This document shows positions 12,398-24,269 of a DNA stretch of 64,000 nt, one piece after another. The position numbers were made by a program, and so were the translations under genes. Position 1 is the stretch's first letter. Every line of letters begins with the position of its first letter. Under the pieces are notes generated by a model. The model ran no database searches and was not told the DNA's origin. It was given only the letters and a program-made list of their open reading frames with translations. Origin of the DNA: Peromyscus leucopus (taxonomy: Eukaryota > Chordata > Mammalia > Rodentia > Cricetidae). Location: contig NC_051070.1 of NCBI RefSeq assembly GCF_004664715.2, positions 73,447,231-73,511,230 of the forward strand, read 5' to 3'.

Positions 12398-13346
12398 TAT
12401 GGATAATAAGTCTGTTGTGACTGAATTTGTTTTGCTCGGACTCTCTAATTCCTGGGAACTACGGATATTTTTCTTTATAGTGTTTTCCTTCTTTTATGTG
12501 GCAACAATGGTGAGTAATGGCATCATTCTTGTCATTGTCGTATCTGACTCTCACCTACACTCTCCTATGTATTTTCTGCTTACCAACCTTTCTATTATTG
12601 ATATGTCTCTTGCTTCCTTCACCACTCCCAAGATGATCATAGACTATCTAACTGACCATAAAACAATCTCTTTTGGTGGGTGCATCTCCCAGATATTCTT
12701 TCTCCACCTGTTCACTGGTACTGAGATTATTTTACTAATGGCTATGTCTTTTGACAGGTATATTGCAATTTGTAAACCCTTGCACTATGCTTCAATCATT
12801 AGTCCCCAAGTGTGTATTCTCTTTGTGGTGTCTTCATGGATTGTGGGAATCATGCATTCAATGAGCCAGGTCATATTTGCCCTCACATTACCATTCTGTG
12901 GTCCCAATAAGATAGATAGCTTTTTCTGTGACCTTCCTGTGGTGTTCCAGTTGGCTTGTGTGGATACTTACGTTCTTGGTCTTTTTATGATTTCAACAAG
13001 TGGCATAATTGCATTGTCTTGCTTTATTCTGTTATTTAATTCATATGTTATTGTGCTGGTTACAATAAAGCATCATTCTTCCAGAGGATCATCTAAGGCC
13101 CTTTCCACCTGTACAGCCCATTTCATTGTGGTCTTCATGTTCTTTGGCCCATGCATCTTCATCTATATGTGGCCACAAAACAGCTTTGTGATAGAGAAGA
13201 TCCTGTCTGTATTTTATACCATCTTCACTCCTATTCTGAACCCAGTAATATACACTTTGAGAAACCACGAAGTAAATTCAGCCATGAAGAAACTGAGAAG
13301 TAAGTTTCTCAATTTCAGTACAGAACCTCCTCCCCATTCTTTTTAG
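12390..13346 (+). CDS. Or4k2: Olfactory receptor, OR4K2-like
   Basis: Seven-transmembrane odorant GPCR expected in cilia of olfactory sensory neurons, coupling to G-olf. The frame is intact, at 318 codons from 12390 or 315 from the second ATG at 12399. The shorter form is preferred because it starts MDNKS, like other OR4K proteins that begin close to an N-glycosylation site (NKS). Visible family motifs are LHSPMYFLL in TM2, MSFDRYIAICKPLHY at the end of TM3, DSFFCDLP in the second extracellular loop, KALSTCTAH at TM6 and NPVIYTLRN in TM7, with the conserved extracellular cysteines. It resembles human OR4K2 almost throughout, by memory and not by alignment. It is followed downstream by OR4K5-like and OR4K1-like genes in the same orientation. 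An alternative name within OR4K is possible. Confidence 0.93.
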   Translation: MINMDNKSVVTEFVLLGLSNSWELRIFFFIVFSFFYVATMVSNGIILVIVVSDSHLHSPMYFLLTNLSIIDMSLASFTTPKMIIDYLTDHKTISFGGCISQIFFLHLFTGTEIILLMAMSFDRYIAICKPLHYASIISPQVCILFVVSSWIVGIMHSMSQVIFALTLPFCGPNKIDSFFCDLPVVFQLACVDTYVLGLFMISTSGIIALSCFILLFNSYVIVLVTIKHHSSRGSSKALSTCTAHFIVVFMFFGPCIFIYMWPQNSFVIEKILSVFYTIFTPILNPVIYTLRNHEVNSAMKKLRSKFLNFSTEPPPHSF

Positions 13347-14115
13347 TTTTAAATTCTTCATTATTCAGTGTAATGGATGTCATGAAACAGAAATACTGTG
13401 TGATGAGTGTAAAAAGGTACATTTGAAACTTTAAAAAGAAGTTAATGGAAGTAATTGTTTACAGAAAAAAATTATAAAAATATCAGGATTTGCTGTTTAG
13501 TTAGGATGTTGAATAGTCAACTCAATAGAAAACAGGACCACATAATAGGTACAGCTTAAAGAGGAATTAAGTGATTAAAGGAAATAATGCCAGTTATGAA
13601 TACACAGAAACTCAAGATATCTCCTAAAGCATGGCAAATGTGTAAGATTTCTATGATCCTTAGGAATTCTGCAGCGCTGTAGAAAATTAATTTCTGTCCC
13701 CAAACCATCATTTTTCTACATCCCTGAGCCATTTCTGCTTCACATTTAGAACAATTTGTAACTTCTGGAATAAGAGAAATCCTGGTATATAAAATATGAA
13801 AATATAGATGAGGTGTAAAGAAATTATGTGAGTGATTCTCCACCAACCATACCAGTTAAGGAGCATATTAGTATCTCACTCTTACACCCAGATACCTCGT
13901 TAATCATCACAGTGACACTACTTTGATGTCTTCTGCCAATGGAGATCTATGGACTAGTGCAACAATCTGGAAATTCAGACAATGTTATAAGGTGAGTTGC
14001 AAGGCTGATGGCTTGTGTTTCAGCAGGTCCATGGAAGTTAACATTAGAATTAAATTAAGAAAGATAGCTCATGATAACAATCAAATTTGTGAAGAGTGAT
14101 GTTTAATTATAATTT
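13347..14115. other. 3' flank of OR4K2-like gene
   Basis: Would contain the 3' UTR of the receptor. No repeat or second gene recognised. Confidence 0.4.
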
Positions 14116-14274
14116 ATTTATTTTTGTTTTTTGAGACAGGATCTCTCCAGACAGCTCTGACTGTTGTGGAACTACTTCTGTAGACCAGGGCTGATGTCAA
14201 ACTCAAAGAAACCCCCCTGCCTCTGCCTCCCAAGTGCTGGGATTAAAGGCATGTGCCACTACTGCCCAGATTAA
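14116..14274 (-). mobile_element. B1 SINE, old
   Basis: Starts with 'tttttgagacagg' and ends with the 'cccaagtgctgggattaaag' box in antisense. Many substitutions indicate an older B1. Confidence 0.85.
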
Positions 14275-15224
14275 CTCCAAATTATTGTATAGCTTTATCC
14301 TTTGGTTAAAGAGTTACTTCTGATTCATATTTGGGAAAAATAAGTTTCTCTTTAGTAACACACTGTTCATTTAATATGTGTGTTCATATATGCAAGTTTT
14401 GGTAAGTGTTTTAAACATTATCATCCTTGTACACTAAGAATGACTCTCAGCCCGCTGAAAGTGATTCCAATTCCACGTACTAGAAGTTGTAAAATATTGT
14501 GATTCTGTTTATTGTACTTTGCAAATGACCTTTTAAAATGATAGCAAACATTGAGTAATTCACTATTATTTAAAATTTACTAATAGTATTTGTAAAAATG
14601 GTATCAAATATATTTTCTCAGGTGTAACCACCAAAGGTAGAATATGCAAAAAACAAATACTTATGCATACTTGGTTTTTTTATTCATTGGAATTACTGAA
14701 CAATGAAGGGAACCACAAAATTACATATGAATTAAAGTAAACTCCAAACAATGCTGTCAGAATTATTAGCATAGAATGCCACAAATATATAAAGTAAAAG
14801 GAGGAGGAGGAGGAGGAGGAGGAGAAAAAGAAAGAAAGAAATAGGTATGAGGAGCTGGAGATGAGTTTGGTTGATAAAATATTTGCCTAGCATATGTAAA
14901 ACTTACCCACAAGTCAGCTGTAAGAGAGAAAATAGATAAGATAGAAATTGTGATAAATGAGATCAGATAAATGTAGTGACAATAATAATTTCAAATTATG
15001 CATGTTTCTCAAAATATCTTGAGGATAATTTCAGAATATGGGATACTTCAAAGGTGGTAGGTTCACTGTGAAGCCAGTAAAATGTAAGTATTACATGCCC
15101 TGCAAGCCCCTAGGACAGGCCTTGCAACTCTCCAGTAATTTATTTTTCCTTTAATAGATTCCCTTCTGTTTTTAGAAGATTTTGTCTTTGCAGACCTTAG
15201 TCTATTCTGAATCTTTGACTCTGA
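14275..15224. other. Unassigned, with short simple repeats
   Basis: 14801-14850 is a purine run made of (AGG)n then (AAAG)n. 14852-14925 resembles an ID-type SINE head ('gagctggagatgagtttgg'). Otherwise nothing recognised. Confidence 0.45.
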
Positions 15225-15335
15225 TCATTTTAAAAAATGTTTAATGATGGAGACAAAATATCTGTTGGGAGCATAAATGAAACCATTTTGTGGAACTTAA
15301 AGACCATTTCACATGACTTGGAATAATGTAATGTC
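15225..15335 (+). repeat. Short repeat shared with 16541-16615
   Basis: 'cataaatgaaaccattttgtgg...cttggaataatgtaatg' closely parallels 'cataaagtgaaaccattttata...cttgtaataatgtaatg' at 16550-16613. The two belong to one interspersed family that I cannot name. Confidence 0.5.
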
Positions 15336-15597
15336 TGTATAGTATTTATACTATAAACTTGGGCATGATACTTGACATCTCACAGACTTAGCTTCTGTAT
15401 TAGGAGATAAAAATGGTACTGTAAATTAATATAGAGATGTTTTACAAATCAAGGACATAAATCATATACAGCACACAGTCATGCTCAATGAGTGTCCCTA
15501 TCATTCTGGGTGGTCAATGCTTAGTATTGTCTTGATTTCATAACCACAAAACTTATCAAAAGGTATTTTGTGGGTTATATATTATGGTGTATATTTC

Positions 15598-15735
15598 ATG
15601 TGTATGCTGGCACATGACTACAATTACAACACTGTGGTAGGAGGGTTGCTGTGAGTTCAAGGCCCCTGTGGGCTATGTAGTGAGTAGCAAGACACCCAGA
15701 GCCACATGCAACACTCTCCCCTAACTCCACCCCCA
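15598..15735 (+). mobile_element. Old B1-like SINE
   Basis: Diverged B1 body: 'ctggcacatgactac', 'ggttgctgtgagttcaaggc', 'gggctatgtagtgag'. Ancient PB1/ID_B1 style. Confidence 0.6.
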
Positions 15736-16185
15736 AAAGGAGGAAATTTTAGGATGTAGAGTATTATAAGAATGTTGAGATTAAAATGTGGAGTGAGTTT
15801 GATGCAGATGTCAGGAACATGGCCATAGGCAAAGAGAGCCTCAGAAAATATGCATCATGCTTTTATTACTAGAGAATTTAGACAGGAAAAAGGGAGGGAG
15901 GAGAAGGCAAATGAGGAAGGAAAGAGATGGAGGGAAGGAGAGAGGGAGAGAGAAAGGGGGCAAGAGATGAAAGCCACATGGCTGAGGGAGGAAAAGGAAA
16001 AGAGATATTAAAAATCACATTAACAGGGATATTTGTAGCTCAACAAGACATGAATCCTCAAGTGTGTATGTCATGCAGATGCCAAGAAAATTCTATTTTC
16101 CTCTTGGCATTCTGCCAGTACAATGTTATATATCATTTAAAACATTTCTTTATTGAGCGCTCTCTCTCTCTCTTTTTCACGCGCA
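15736..16185. other. Unassigned, purine-rich centre
   Basis: 15886-15965 is strongly purine-biased (GGA/AGG-rich). No gene: the open frame across 15927-16385 is composed of this low-complexity tract plus the TG/CG tract. Confidence 0.5.
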
Positions 16186-16241
16186 TGTGTGTGTGTGTGT
16201 GTGCGCGCGCGCGTGCGTGCGTGCGTGCGTGCGTGCGTGTG

Positions 16242-16274
<33 letters not shown>
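16186..16274. repeat. (TG)n(CG)n(TGCG)n alternating tract
   Basis: About 89 bp of strictly alternating pyrimidine-purine sequence: TG, then CG, then TGCG, then TG repeats. It is followed by a B4/SINE-type tail ('gtcagaggacaactctc') to about 16380. Confidence 0.95.
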
Positions 16275-16540
16275 AAGTCAGAGGACAACTCTCAGCGGTT
16301 GGTTCTGCCCTGTAGCCTTGTGGGATTTGGGATCAAAGTCACTAGTCCTTCATGCAAGTGCCTCTACATTCTGAGTCATTTTTGACTCAGAAAAATGGTC
16401 TCTAGAAGCCATTTTTAAATGACTCTTCTGGAGTTAGGTACTGGGCAGCTGAATGAAAACCTCCCTCCTTGTGCTCTCCACTCTGAGAAGCAGGAACAAA
16501 TGTCATGGGAGTATAAGCTGGGCTCTGTCCTCAAAACTTT

Positions 16541-17240
16541 TAGGAACATAAAGTGAAACCATTTTATACAACAACTTAAAAACCATTTTATGCCACTTGT
16601 AATAATGTAATGCCTAGAAGATAAGAGATGCCACCATGCAGTTCTTATGAGACATGGCTACCTTGGACCTGGGGCTCAGATAGGAGCCAAGCACAAGACA
16701 AGCCTTCATATGCTAATGACTAACCCTAAAGTGACTTTGATATGTGAACCACCACTAACCTATGAATGCTTATAGCACAAAGCTACTGCTTAATTAAAGG
16801 ATATAAAAACTGGAACTTGGAAAATGGTCTATAGGATCTCATTGGAGTGTTCCCAAGATTCTGATTGTCTAGCAAGAGAACTTAAGTTTGGCCTCTGTGG
16901 GTAGCCCTGGTTTTAGTGACTGTTGAAATTCTGACATTAGCCTTGGGCTCACCCATGCCTGCCTGTCAGCACTAGCCACTGGACCTTCTGGGCCTCTTTC
17001 AGTGCCACCCTCCCAGCCTGCCACATCTAAAGGATTCCTTAGCAGACATGTGTTGAGCCTGAAAGCTTCTGAAACAGCTTCACTGGAGAAAATTCCCCCA
17101 GTGGATCCTTGCAGTGGCATTTTTTTGACCAATCAACTGTTCTATGATTGTTGAGATGTCTGTTTGACTTTTATACTAGTGTGATATTATAATGAATATC
17201 TGTGTGAATAAACTGAATATATTCAAAATACATATCTTGT
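16541..17240 (+). mobile_element. Possible LTR or medium-reiterated repeat
   Basis: Holds a TATA-like 'aggatataaaaactgg' (about 16800) and a poly(A)-signal-like 'gaataaactg' (about 17206), spaced as in an LTR. Its left part repeats at 15225. Ends and TSD were not found, so the class is unproven. Confidence 0.35.
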
Positions 17241-17869
17241 GTGGACATCCTAAAGGCCCACAGCCAGCCATCTACGATCTTCACAAAATTCCTCTGACTA
17301 AAGCAGAAATCTTCGATCAAGAACCAGAAATCTTGTTTGAGCTGCAATGAGAGTCACTACTTTTCATGAAGAAAGAAATAGTAGTAAATGTTTAAAGGCG
17401 CCATAGCCTACGAGAGACTAGTGTACAGTTTGCTGATGGTACTGTCTAGTAGCTAGAGACAGAGGTTCACCCAGAATCATAACCACAGCCCAGTCCACAA
17501 ACCACAACGTTTTTGTGTGGCCAAAACAAAACAGGGTCAACAAGGAAAGCCACAAACTGGTTTGCTCCCAGTGGAAGATACCAACCCAATCAGCCTGAAA
17601 GGAAAAAGCCATGTGCTACAGGTGGCCTCTGAGTATCCTCACCCCAATGCATCGTCGAGGATGGAAAACAGACCTCTTTACCTTTATTTTTCATTTAATT
17701 TTGCTACTTTTATTGTCTAAATAAAATGTTAGTTCAAATCTTCCTTTTTATTCTTTCATCCCTCTGATGATAGGTATTTATAGACATAATATAAACAAAC
17801 ATTAAATCAGAGAAATCCAAACATTATATATATGTTTATATATATATGCATACACATATATAAAACATT
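17241..17869. other. Unassigned sequence
   Basis: No gene or named repeat. A short run of TATA/ATGTATAT simple sequence lies at 17820-17865. Confidence 0.4.
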
Positions 17870-18515
17870 TTATTCATGTTCTCTTCCCTTCAGTTTTTTA
17901 TTCTTTGTGAAACTCATGCAATATATTTTTTATCATATTCTTTCCCATCCCCCAGCTCCTTCCAGATCCCACCCACCTTCTATCTACCTGGCTTCATGTC
18001 CTTTCTCTCTCTTAAAACAAAACCCCCAAAGCCACTAAGAAGATAGAGTCTTACGTGTGTTGGCCAAATAGTCCTGAGCATGGGGTTTGCCCACACTATG
18101 TTATATCCCCAGTGTTACTCTACTGAAGGAAATTGATTTTTTCTCATTCCCAGCAGCTATCATTTTGGAATAGCTTCTTCACTGGTGGTGGGACATTGTG
18201 CTTACTTCATTTTTTGTCCTGGGATTTTTGTCTGTCTTGAGCTTCTGCAGGTCTTGTGCATGTTGTCATGGTCTCTGTGAGTTCACTTGTTCATCTAACC
18301 TCATATGTTCAGAAACAGGTTCCTTAGAATTACCCACTACTTCTGTCTCTTGCAGTCTTCCCATGTCCTCTTCTACATAGAACCCTGAGCCTTGATGGGA
18401 TGGGTGTGATAATGACATTCAGTTTAGGGCCAAGCACTTCAAAGTCTCCTACTCTCTCCACTTCTTTTCAGTTATGTGTCTCTATTAATTTTCATCTGGG
18501 AGGAAGAAGTCAGGG
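17870..18515 (-). mobile_element. L1 (Lx-like) fragment, part 1
   Basis: Antisense rodent L1 text: 'caatatattttttatcatattctttcccat' type opening, 'ctgagcatggggtttgcc', 'gtgcatgttgtcatggtctctgtgag' type core. The same family is at 41345. It appears to resume at about 19340, suggesting an insertion between. Confidence 0.6.
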
Positions 18516-18638
18516 TGTGGACCAACCCTAGGGACTGGGAAGTAACTCACCTTGCCCCTACCAGATGTTGCTGGGTAAGCTGGCCTTGGCTGAGAGATGG
18601 GGCTGGATCAATTAAAATCTTTCAAAACTGATGTGAAA

Positions 18639-18675
<37 letters not shown>

Positions 18676-19340
18676 TGTAGAGATAAAAGAAAGAACAAAT
18701 GGACCTTCAATAGGAACAGACTGTATTTTAATTAGTACAACGAGGGAGACAGTTTTGTTGAGGAACTGTATATACATGACAAATGGGCCTTGGGGTTTTA
18801 TGAGCAAAAGGAGTTCTTGTGGTGGAGGATTCTATCTGCAGGTCTGTTCTCAGTCTCCTTCTGTCTCAGTTGTAATTACCAATGGGAGCAGCTTAGGAGA
18901 CCACACCATCCTTTGTTCTCCCATGTCAGGAGCTTCATAGATCCTCAGAGCCTGCAGATGGCATCATCCTGTCCTCAGTTTAGGAGGCCACACGGCTTCA
19001 GACTCCCTGGAGCTTGGCAGCCTTCAGGTGTAGTAGTATATCAACATTCTTGCCCTGCTTCCTTAGTCCATCTTATGCTTTGGGACCATTAATACTTTAA
19101 TCCGGAGACAATGCCCTTCCCCCATCCCCTCAGACTAATCATCTGGTGTGAAGCATGGTGGGAGGGGTAGGCAGCTCATCAGAATTGCTGACTTGGGCCC
19201 AGCTTCTTCCAATAGGCAAGGACATTTTGTGCCAGTGTGTTTATGAAGTCCACTTACTTTCCCTGTGGTAAGATGTTTAGTTCTGATCTACCTGGCACTT
19301 TATTATGTCAGCATGGAAAATGAAGACCACGGAGGGAGAG
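18516..19340. other. Unidentified 0.8-kb block interrupting L1
   Basis: It is not L1-like, whereas both flanks read like adjacent Lx L1 text. It contains a (TG)n tract at 18640-18674. Overlapping open frames here are short and unrelated to known proteins. It may be an LTR or a lineage-specific repeat, but ends and TSD were not resolved. Confidence 0.4.
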
Positions 19341-22130
19341 CACTGCTCTGTGGGCAGAACAATATGTCATTAGAAGTCTTTTTTTTCTTGTTGTGCCTTC
19401 TTTTGAGAAATTTCATTTATTTATTTATTTAGAACTTTTCTTTATTAAGAAATTTTCTACTCACTCCACATACCATCCACAGATCCCCCCTCCTCTCTCC
19501 CCCACAACCCAAGCCCTCTTTCCCGAGACACCCCGTATCCTCACATCCCTCAAATAGAGGTCTACCATGGGGAGTCAGCAGAGGCCAGCACACTGAGCCT
19601 AGGCAGGTCCAAGTTCCTTCCCACTGCACAAAGGCTGTGCAAGGCGTCACAACTCAGGCACCGGATTCCTAGAAGCCTGCCCATAGATCAGGGACAGATG
19701 CCGATCCCCCTGCCTGGGTGCCCCCCAAACAGTTCAAGACAAACAACCGTCTTCCATATCCAGAGGGCCTAGTTCAGTCCCATGGGAGCTCCACTGCCAC
19801 CAGTCCACAGTTCATGGGCTTCCACTAGTGTGGCCAGTCATCTCTGCATGTCCTCCCATCATGACCTCAACGTCCCTCACCTGCAGCATCTCTCCTCTCT
19901 CTCTCATCAATTGGATTCCCAGAGCTCAGCCTGGTGCCTGGCCGTGGATCCCTGCATCTGCCTCCATCAGTCACTGGACAAAGGCTCTATGATGACAGCT
20001 AGGTTATTTGCTAGACCAGTCACCAGAGTAGACCAGTCCAGGCACCCTCTGGACCACTGCCAGCAGATCAATGTGGGGTCATCCTTATAGATTCCCGAGA
20101 GCCTCCCCAGAACCCTGCTTCTTTCTATTCCCATGATGCCCTCATCTATCATGGTATCTTCTTCCCTGCCCTCCCACTCTGTCCCTGTTCCAGGTTGACC
20201 ATCCCATTTCTCTATATTCTCATCCTCCACTCCTTGCCCTCTGCCACCCCCCACACCCATTCAGCTCATGTAGATCTCATCCACTTCTCCTTCACAGGGT
20301 CATCCATGTGTCCCTCCTAGGGTCTTTCCCTGTTATCTAGCCTCTCTGGAGTTGTGGGTTGCAGTCTGATCATCACTTTCTGTAGCTGGAGTTTTCTCTC
20401 CAGGTCCCGCCAAGCCCCAGCAGTCCCTTAGCCCACTTATAAAATAAACATACAGACACTTACATTATTTAAACTGCTTGGCCACTAGCTCAGGCCTATC
20501 ATTGTCTAGCTCTTACTCTTATAGTTAGCCCATTTTTATGAATCTATACTTTACCACGTGGCTCGTGGATTACTGGTACCTTACATCTTCCTTGTCCTGG
20601 CAGTGGCTCCAGGCAGTCTCTCCCTCTGCCTTCCTGTTCCCTCAATTCTCCTCTCTGCTAGTCCCACCTATACTTCCTGTCTGGCTACTGGCCAATCAGT
20701 GTTTATTTATACAGAGCGATATCCACAGCAACTTTCCTCACATCTAGTATCCACTTATGAGTGAATACATACTATGTTTGTCCTTCTGAGTCTGGGTTAC
20801 CTCATTCAAGATGATATTTTCTAGTTCCATCCATTTGCCTGCAAATTTTATGATATTATTGTTTTTTTTTTTACTGCTGAGTAGTACTCCATTGTATATA
20901 TGTGCCACATTCTCTTTATCCATTCTTCAGTTGAGGGGCATCTAGGTTGTTTCCAGGTTCTGGCTATTATGAATAATGCTGATATGAACATAGCTGAGCA
21001 TGTGCTCTTGTGGTAAGATTGAGCCTACGTTGGGAATATGCCCAAGAGTGGTATAACTGGGTCTTGAGGAAGACTTATTCCCAATTTTCCGAGAAACTGC
21101 CATACTGATTTCCAGAGAGTCTGTACAAGTTTGCATTCCCACCAACAGTGGAGTAGTGTTCCCCTTGCTCCACATCCTCTCCAACATAAGCTGTCTTTAG
21201 TGTTTTTGATCCTAGCCATTCTGACAGGTGTAAAATGGTATCTCAGAGTTGTTTTGATTTGCATTTTCCTGATAAATAAGGATGTTGAGCAATTCCTTAA
21301 ATGACTTTCAGCCATTTGAGATTCTTCTGTTGAGAATTCTCTGTTAAACTCTGTAGCCCATTTTTTAATTGGATTGCTCAGTATTTTGAAGTCTAGCCTT
21401 TTGAGTTTTTTAAATATATTTTGGAGATCAGTCCTCTGTCAGATGTGGGGTTGGTAAAGATCTTTTCCCATTCTGTAGGCTGTCATTTGGTCTTATTGAC
21501 CATGTCCTTTGCTCTACTAAAGCTTCTTAGTTTCAGGAGGTCCCATTTATTAATTGTTGCTCTCAGTGTCTGTACTACTGGTATTATATTTAGGAAGTGG
21601 TCTCCTGTGCCAATGCGTTCCAGACTACTTCCTACTTTCTCTTCTATCAAGTTCAGTGTAACTGGATTTATGTTGAGGTCTTTGATCCACTTGGACTTGA
21701 GTTTTGTGCATGGAGACAGATATGGATCTATTTGCAATCTTCTGCATGTTGACATCCAGTTATGTCAACACCATTTGTTGAAGATGCTTTCTTTTTCCCA
21801 TGGTATAGTTTTGGCTTCTTTGTCAAAAATCATATGTTCATAGGTGTGTGGATTAATGTCAGGGTCTTCAATTCGATTCCATTGGTCCACATGTAGGTTT
21901 TTATGCCAGTACCAAGCTGTTTTTATTACTAAAGCTCTATAGTAGAGCTTGAGGTAAGGGATCATAATGCCTCCAGAGGTTGCTTAATTATATAGGATTC
22001 TTTTAGCTCTCCTAGGTTTTTTGTTTTTCCATATAAAGTTAAGTATTGTTCTTTCCAGGTCTGTGAAGAATTGTGTTGGTATTTTGATGGGGATTGCATT
22101 GAATCTGTAGATTGATTATTTCATAGCATA
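19341..22130 (-). mobile_element. L1, 3' UTR through ORF2 C-terminus and RT (with solo LTR)
   Basis: The first about 70 bp ('caatatgtcattagaagtc') continue the older Lx fragment. From about 19410 a younger minus-strand L1 runs: 3' UTR (19410-20370), then ORF2 C-terminal sequence (20737-22110), recognisable by 'tggctattatgaataatgctg', 'ttcccaccaacagtgg' and 'agaggtcccatttattaattgttg'. The longest remnants are antisense frames at 21025-21315 and 21483-21755. It is 5' truncated near 22110 and split by the solo LTR at 20381. Confidence 0.75.
20375..20736 (-). mobile_element. Solo LTR (ERVK-like), 6-bp TSD
   Basis: TG...CA boundaries at 20381-20730 (350 bp), flanked by 'actttc' at 20375-20380 and 20731-20736. 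Read on the minus strand it opens 'tgctgtggatatcgctctg' and carries AATAAA early ('tataaataaacac'), like the LTRs at 5036 and 32272. The 6-bp TSD is the ERVK norm. It sits inside an L1. Confidence 0.9.
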
Positions 22131-22232
22131 TTTTCATAATTTCCACCTTCTGTATCCCCTGTCCAACTCCTCCCAAGTACCCCCATCTCCTATTTCCTTT
22201 TAAATTCATGACCTTATCTTTCAAACTTATTC

Positions 22233-22408
22233 CTAAAGAAGTTCCTTTCTTTCTTTCCTTTTTTTTTTTTTTTTTTTTTTTCGAGACAGGGTTTCTCTGT
22301 GTAGCTTTGCGCCTTTCCTGGAACTCACAGAGATCCGCCTGGCTCTGCCTCTCAAGTGCTGGGATTAAAGGCGTCCACCAACACCGCCTGGCTCTAAAGA
22401 AGTTTCTT
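22233..22408 (-). mobile_element. B1 SINE with internal deletion
   Basis: Body 22248-22393 (poly-T at left), flanked by 15-bp near-identical repeats 'ctaaagaagttcctt' and 'ctaaagaagtttctt'. It lacks the roughly 30-bp 'cttggtagcccaggctggcctcgaa' type segment present in the full-length B1s of this window. Confidence 0.85.
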
Positions 22409-22864
22409 AATAACTACTGGAACAGTCTCTGTCCAGGTGGAGCAGGTCTCCGCTGATCCTGAGGTGCTTATAAACACTAGCCAATATTTATAGCCTCAAA
22501 TGGTAGGTCTGACTTCAGTAAAGCCCAACTTCCAATATTACCTAGGCCCATTTCCTCAAGCCTGGATCCCTGTGGGATCTTCCTTCCCCCTTGGGGGTTT
22601 ACCTGAGCACAGGTGGAACCCCTAAAAGTGACGTCTTTTCAAATTTGGGCCATAATCACTAGGTCTGAAGATTTCAGCAGTTTTTGTGGCCCCTAGGTGG
22701 TTGACTTGGAGGAGATATGTAACCAGTCACCTTGCAGAAAGGTTAGGTCTCCCATGCAGCAGCCTCCACCATTCTTAATTATCCTGTGTGGCCATTTCTC
22801 ATTTTGCCCAGTCAGTCATGGCCAGGGTGAGATCTGGGCTTATGTGACATGATGTAGTTCATCT
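22409..22864. other. Unassigned sequence
   Basis: Locally GC-richer than its surroundings. No gene or named repeat. Confidence 0.35.
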
Positions 22865-23096
22865 TTGAAGGAGGTCAGTACAGGAACACAAACTGGGCAG
22901 GAACCTGGAAGCAGGAGCTGACACAGGCCATGGAGGAGTGCTCCTTACCGGCTTGCTCCTAGGGCTTGTTCAGCCTGCTTTCTTACAGAACTCAGTCACC
23001 AGCCCAGGGATGGCCCCACCCACAAAGGACTAGGCCCTCCCCCATCATTCACTAATAAAGAAAATGCCCTACAGGCTTGCTACAGCCCCATCTTAT
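22865..23096 (-). repeat. Rodent medium-reiterated repeat
   Basis: Antisense to 60720-60970: 'ggcaggaacctggaagcaggagctg' versus its complement there, the 'cagcctgctttct' box, and 'cattcactaat'. A common rodent interspersed repeat whose class I cannot settle. Confidence 0.55.
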
Positions 23097-23352
23097 GGAA
23101 GCATTTTCTTTTAAATTTTATTTTATAATTTAATTTAATTTTACATATTAGCACGGATTCCCTTGTTCTCCCCCGCCCCACCACCTTCTCCCAGCCCACC
23201 CCCCATTCCCATCTCCTCCATGGCAAAGACTCTCCTGAGGATTGAGTTCAACTTGGTAGGTTCCTCAGTGCGTGTGCTGGCTGTTTGGAACCTGGGGCTT
23301 ATACAGGGACACTTGGCTCAGCCTGGGAGGAAGGGACTGGAAGCATTTTCTT
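23097..23352 (-). mobile_element. Short L1 3' end with 14-bp TSD
   Basis: L1 3'-terminal 228 bp (23111-23338) in antisense, between perfect 'ggaagcattttctt' copies at 23097-23110 and 23339-23352. A severely 5'-truncated, recent insertion of the L1 type also seen at 59546 and 36200-36450. Confidence 0.9.
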
Positions 23353-24269
23353 AATCCAGGGTCTCTCCTCCCAGGGTATCTCCTTTTATTCTTATGAATG
23401 TTTCCTTATATGAACCAATATTATCGTTCTCTCTTGTATATTATTTATTGTAAAATATTAAAGATTTGCTAAGTTGATTTGTATTTTGTAAAACTACTCT
23501 ATAGTAGAATAGAGTTACCAGTTTTTTCATGGACAGTATTTCTGGTTTAAAATGTTTTAGGATAGTAAAAGAACTTCAATTCAAAAATTGTAACTTTTAA
23601 TACTCAAAATCATAACAGGCATAAATTACCTTAGTTCATAAAATCCTAATCTTGTCAGAGTTGCTAATTTGTATTAGGCTCTTAAGACAAATATAATTGT
23701 GACATAAAAGTCAGTGATAAGTGTCCTCCTCAGTGATTAAATGTCCTTAATTGTGTTTATAGTCATAATAAGTACAAATTTAATTCATTTATAGATGCAA
23801 GAATGGAGGGAGAGACAGATTTATATATCCCATCCTGTAGTCTTCTGCACACACTGTTAAAGCTAAATCCCAAACAGCTAACTCAAAGCAAGTTTACAAA
23901 TGAACTTAATGTTTGCTTAATATAATATTCAAAATCAGGTGTATTAAAACAATTGGTATGGAAAAATGAATGCTTGAGTAAAAATGGTTTAAATTTACAA
24001 TTCACTTGCATAGCAGGCCACCCTCAGGCTAAGTAGTAACTCTATGTTGGATGGGTCACAGGCCTCTTCAGAGTAAATTGCTTTTCAGGATAGGAATGCA
24101 TTGGGAAATAAGACTTGACAGAAGTGTGCTGCTCCTGTGTCTGGCTGAGTAGACCTGACTAGGAAAACCTCCTCCTTATCTATAGGGAAGATGAATTATT
24201 CCTGTTACACATGTCAGGGTGATGGTTTCTCTCACTCAGTGGAGAACCTTAGAGCTTGTACTCACATCT
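23353..24269. other. Unassigned AT-rich sequence
   Basis: No gene or named repeat. Confidence 0.4.

Noticed and set aside
15927..16385. 152-codon open frame
   Set aside because: Built from purine-rich low-complexity and TG/CG microsatellite translation (runs of CVCV/RARA).
21421..21843. 140-codon plus-strand open frame
   Set aside because: It is the antisense strand of an L1 ORF2 region. The real L1 reading is on the minus strand.
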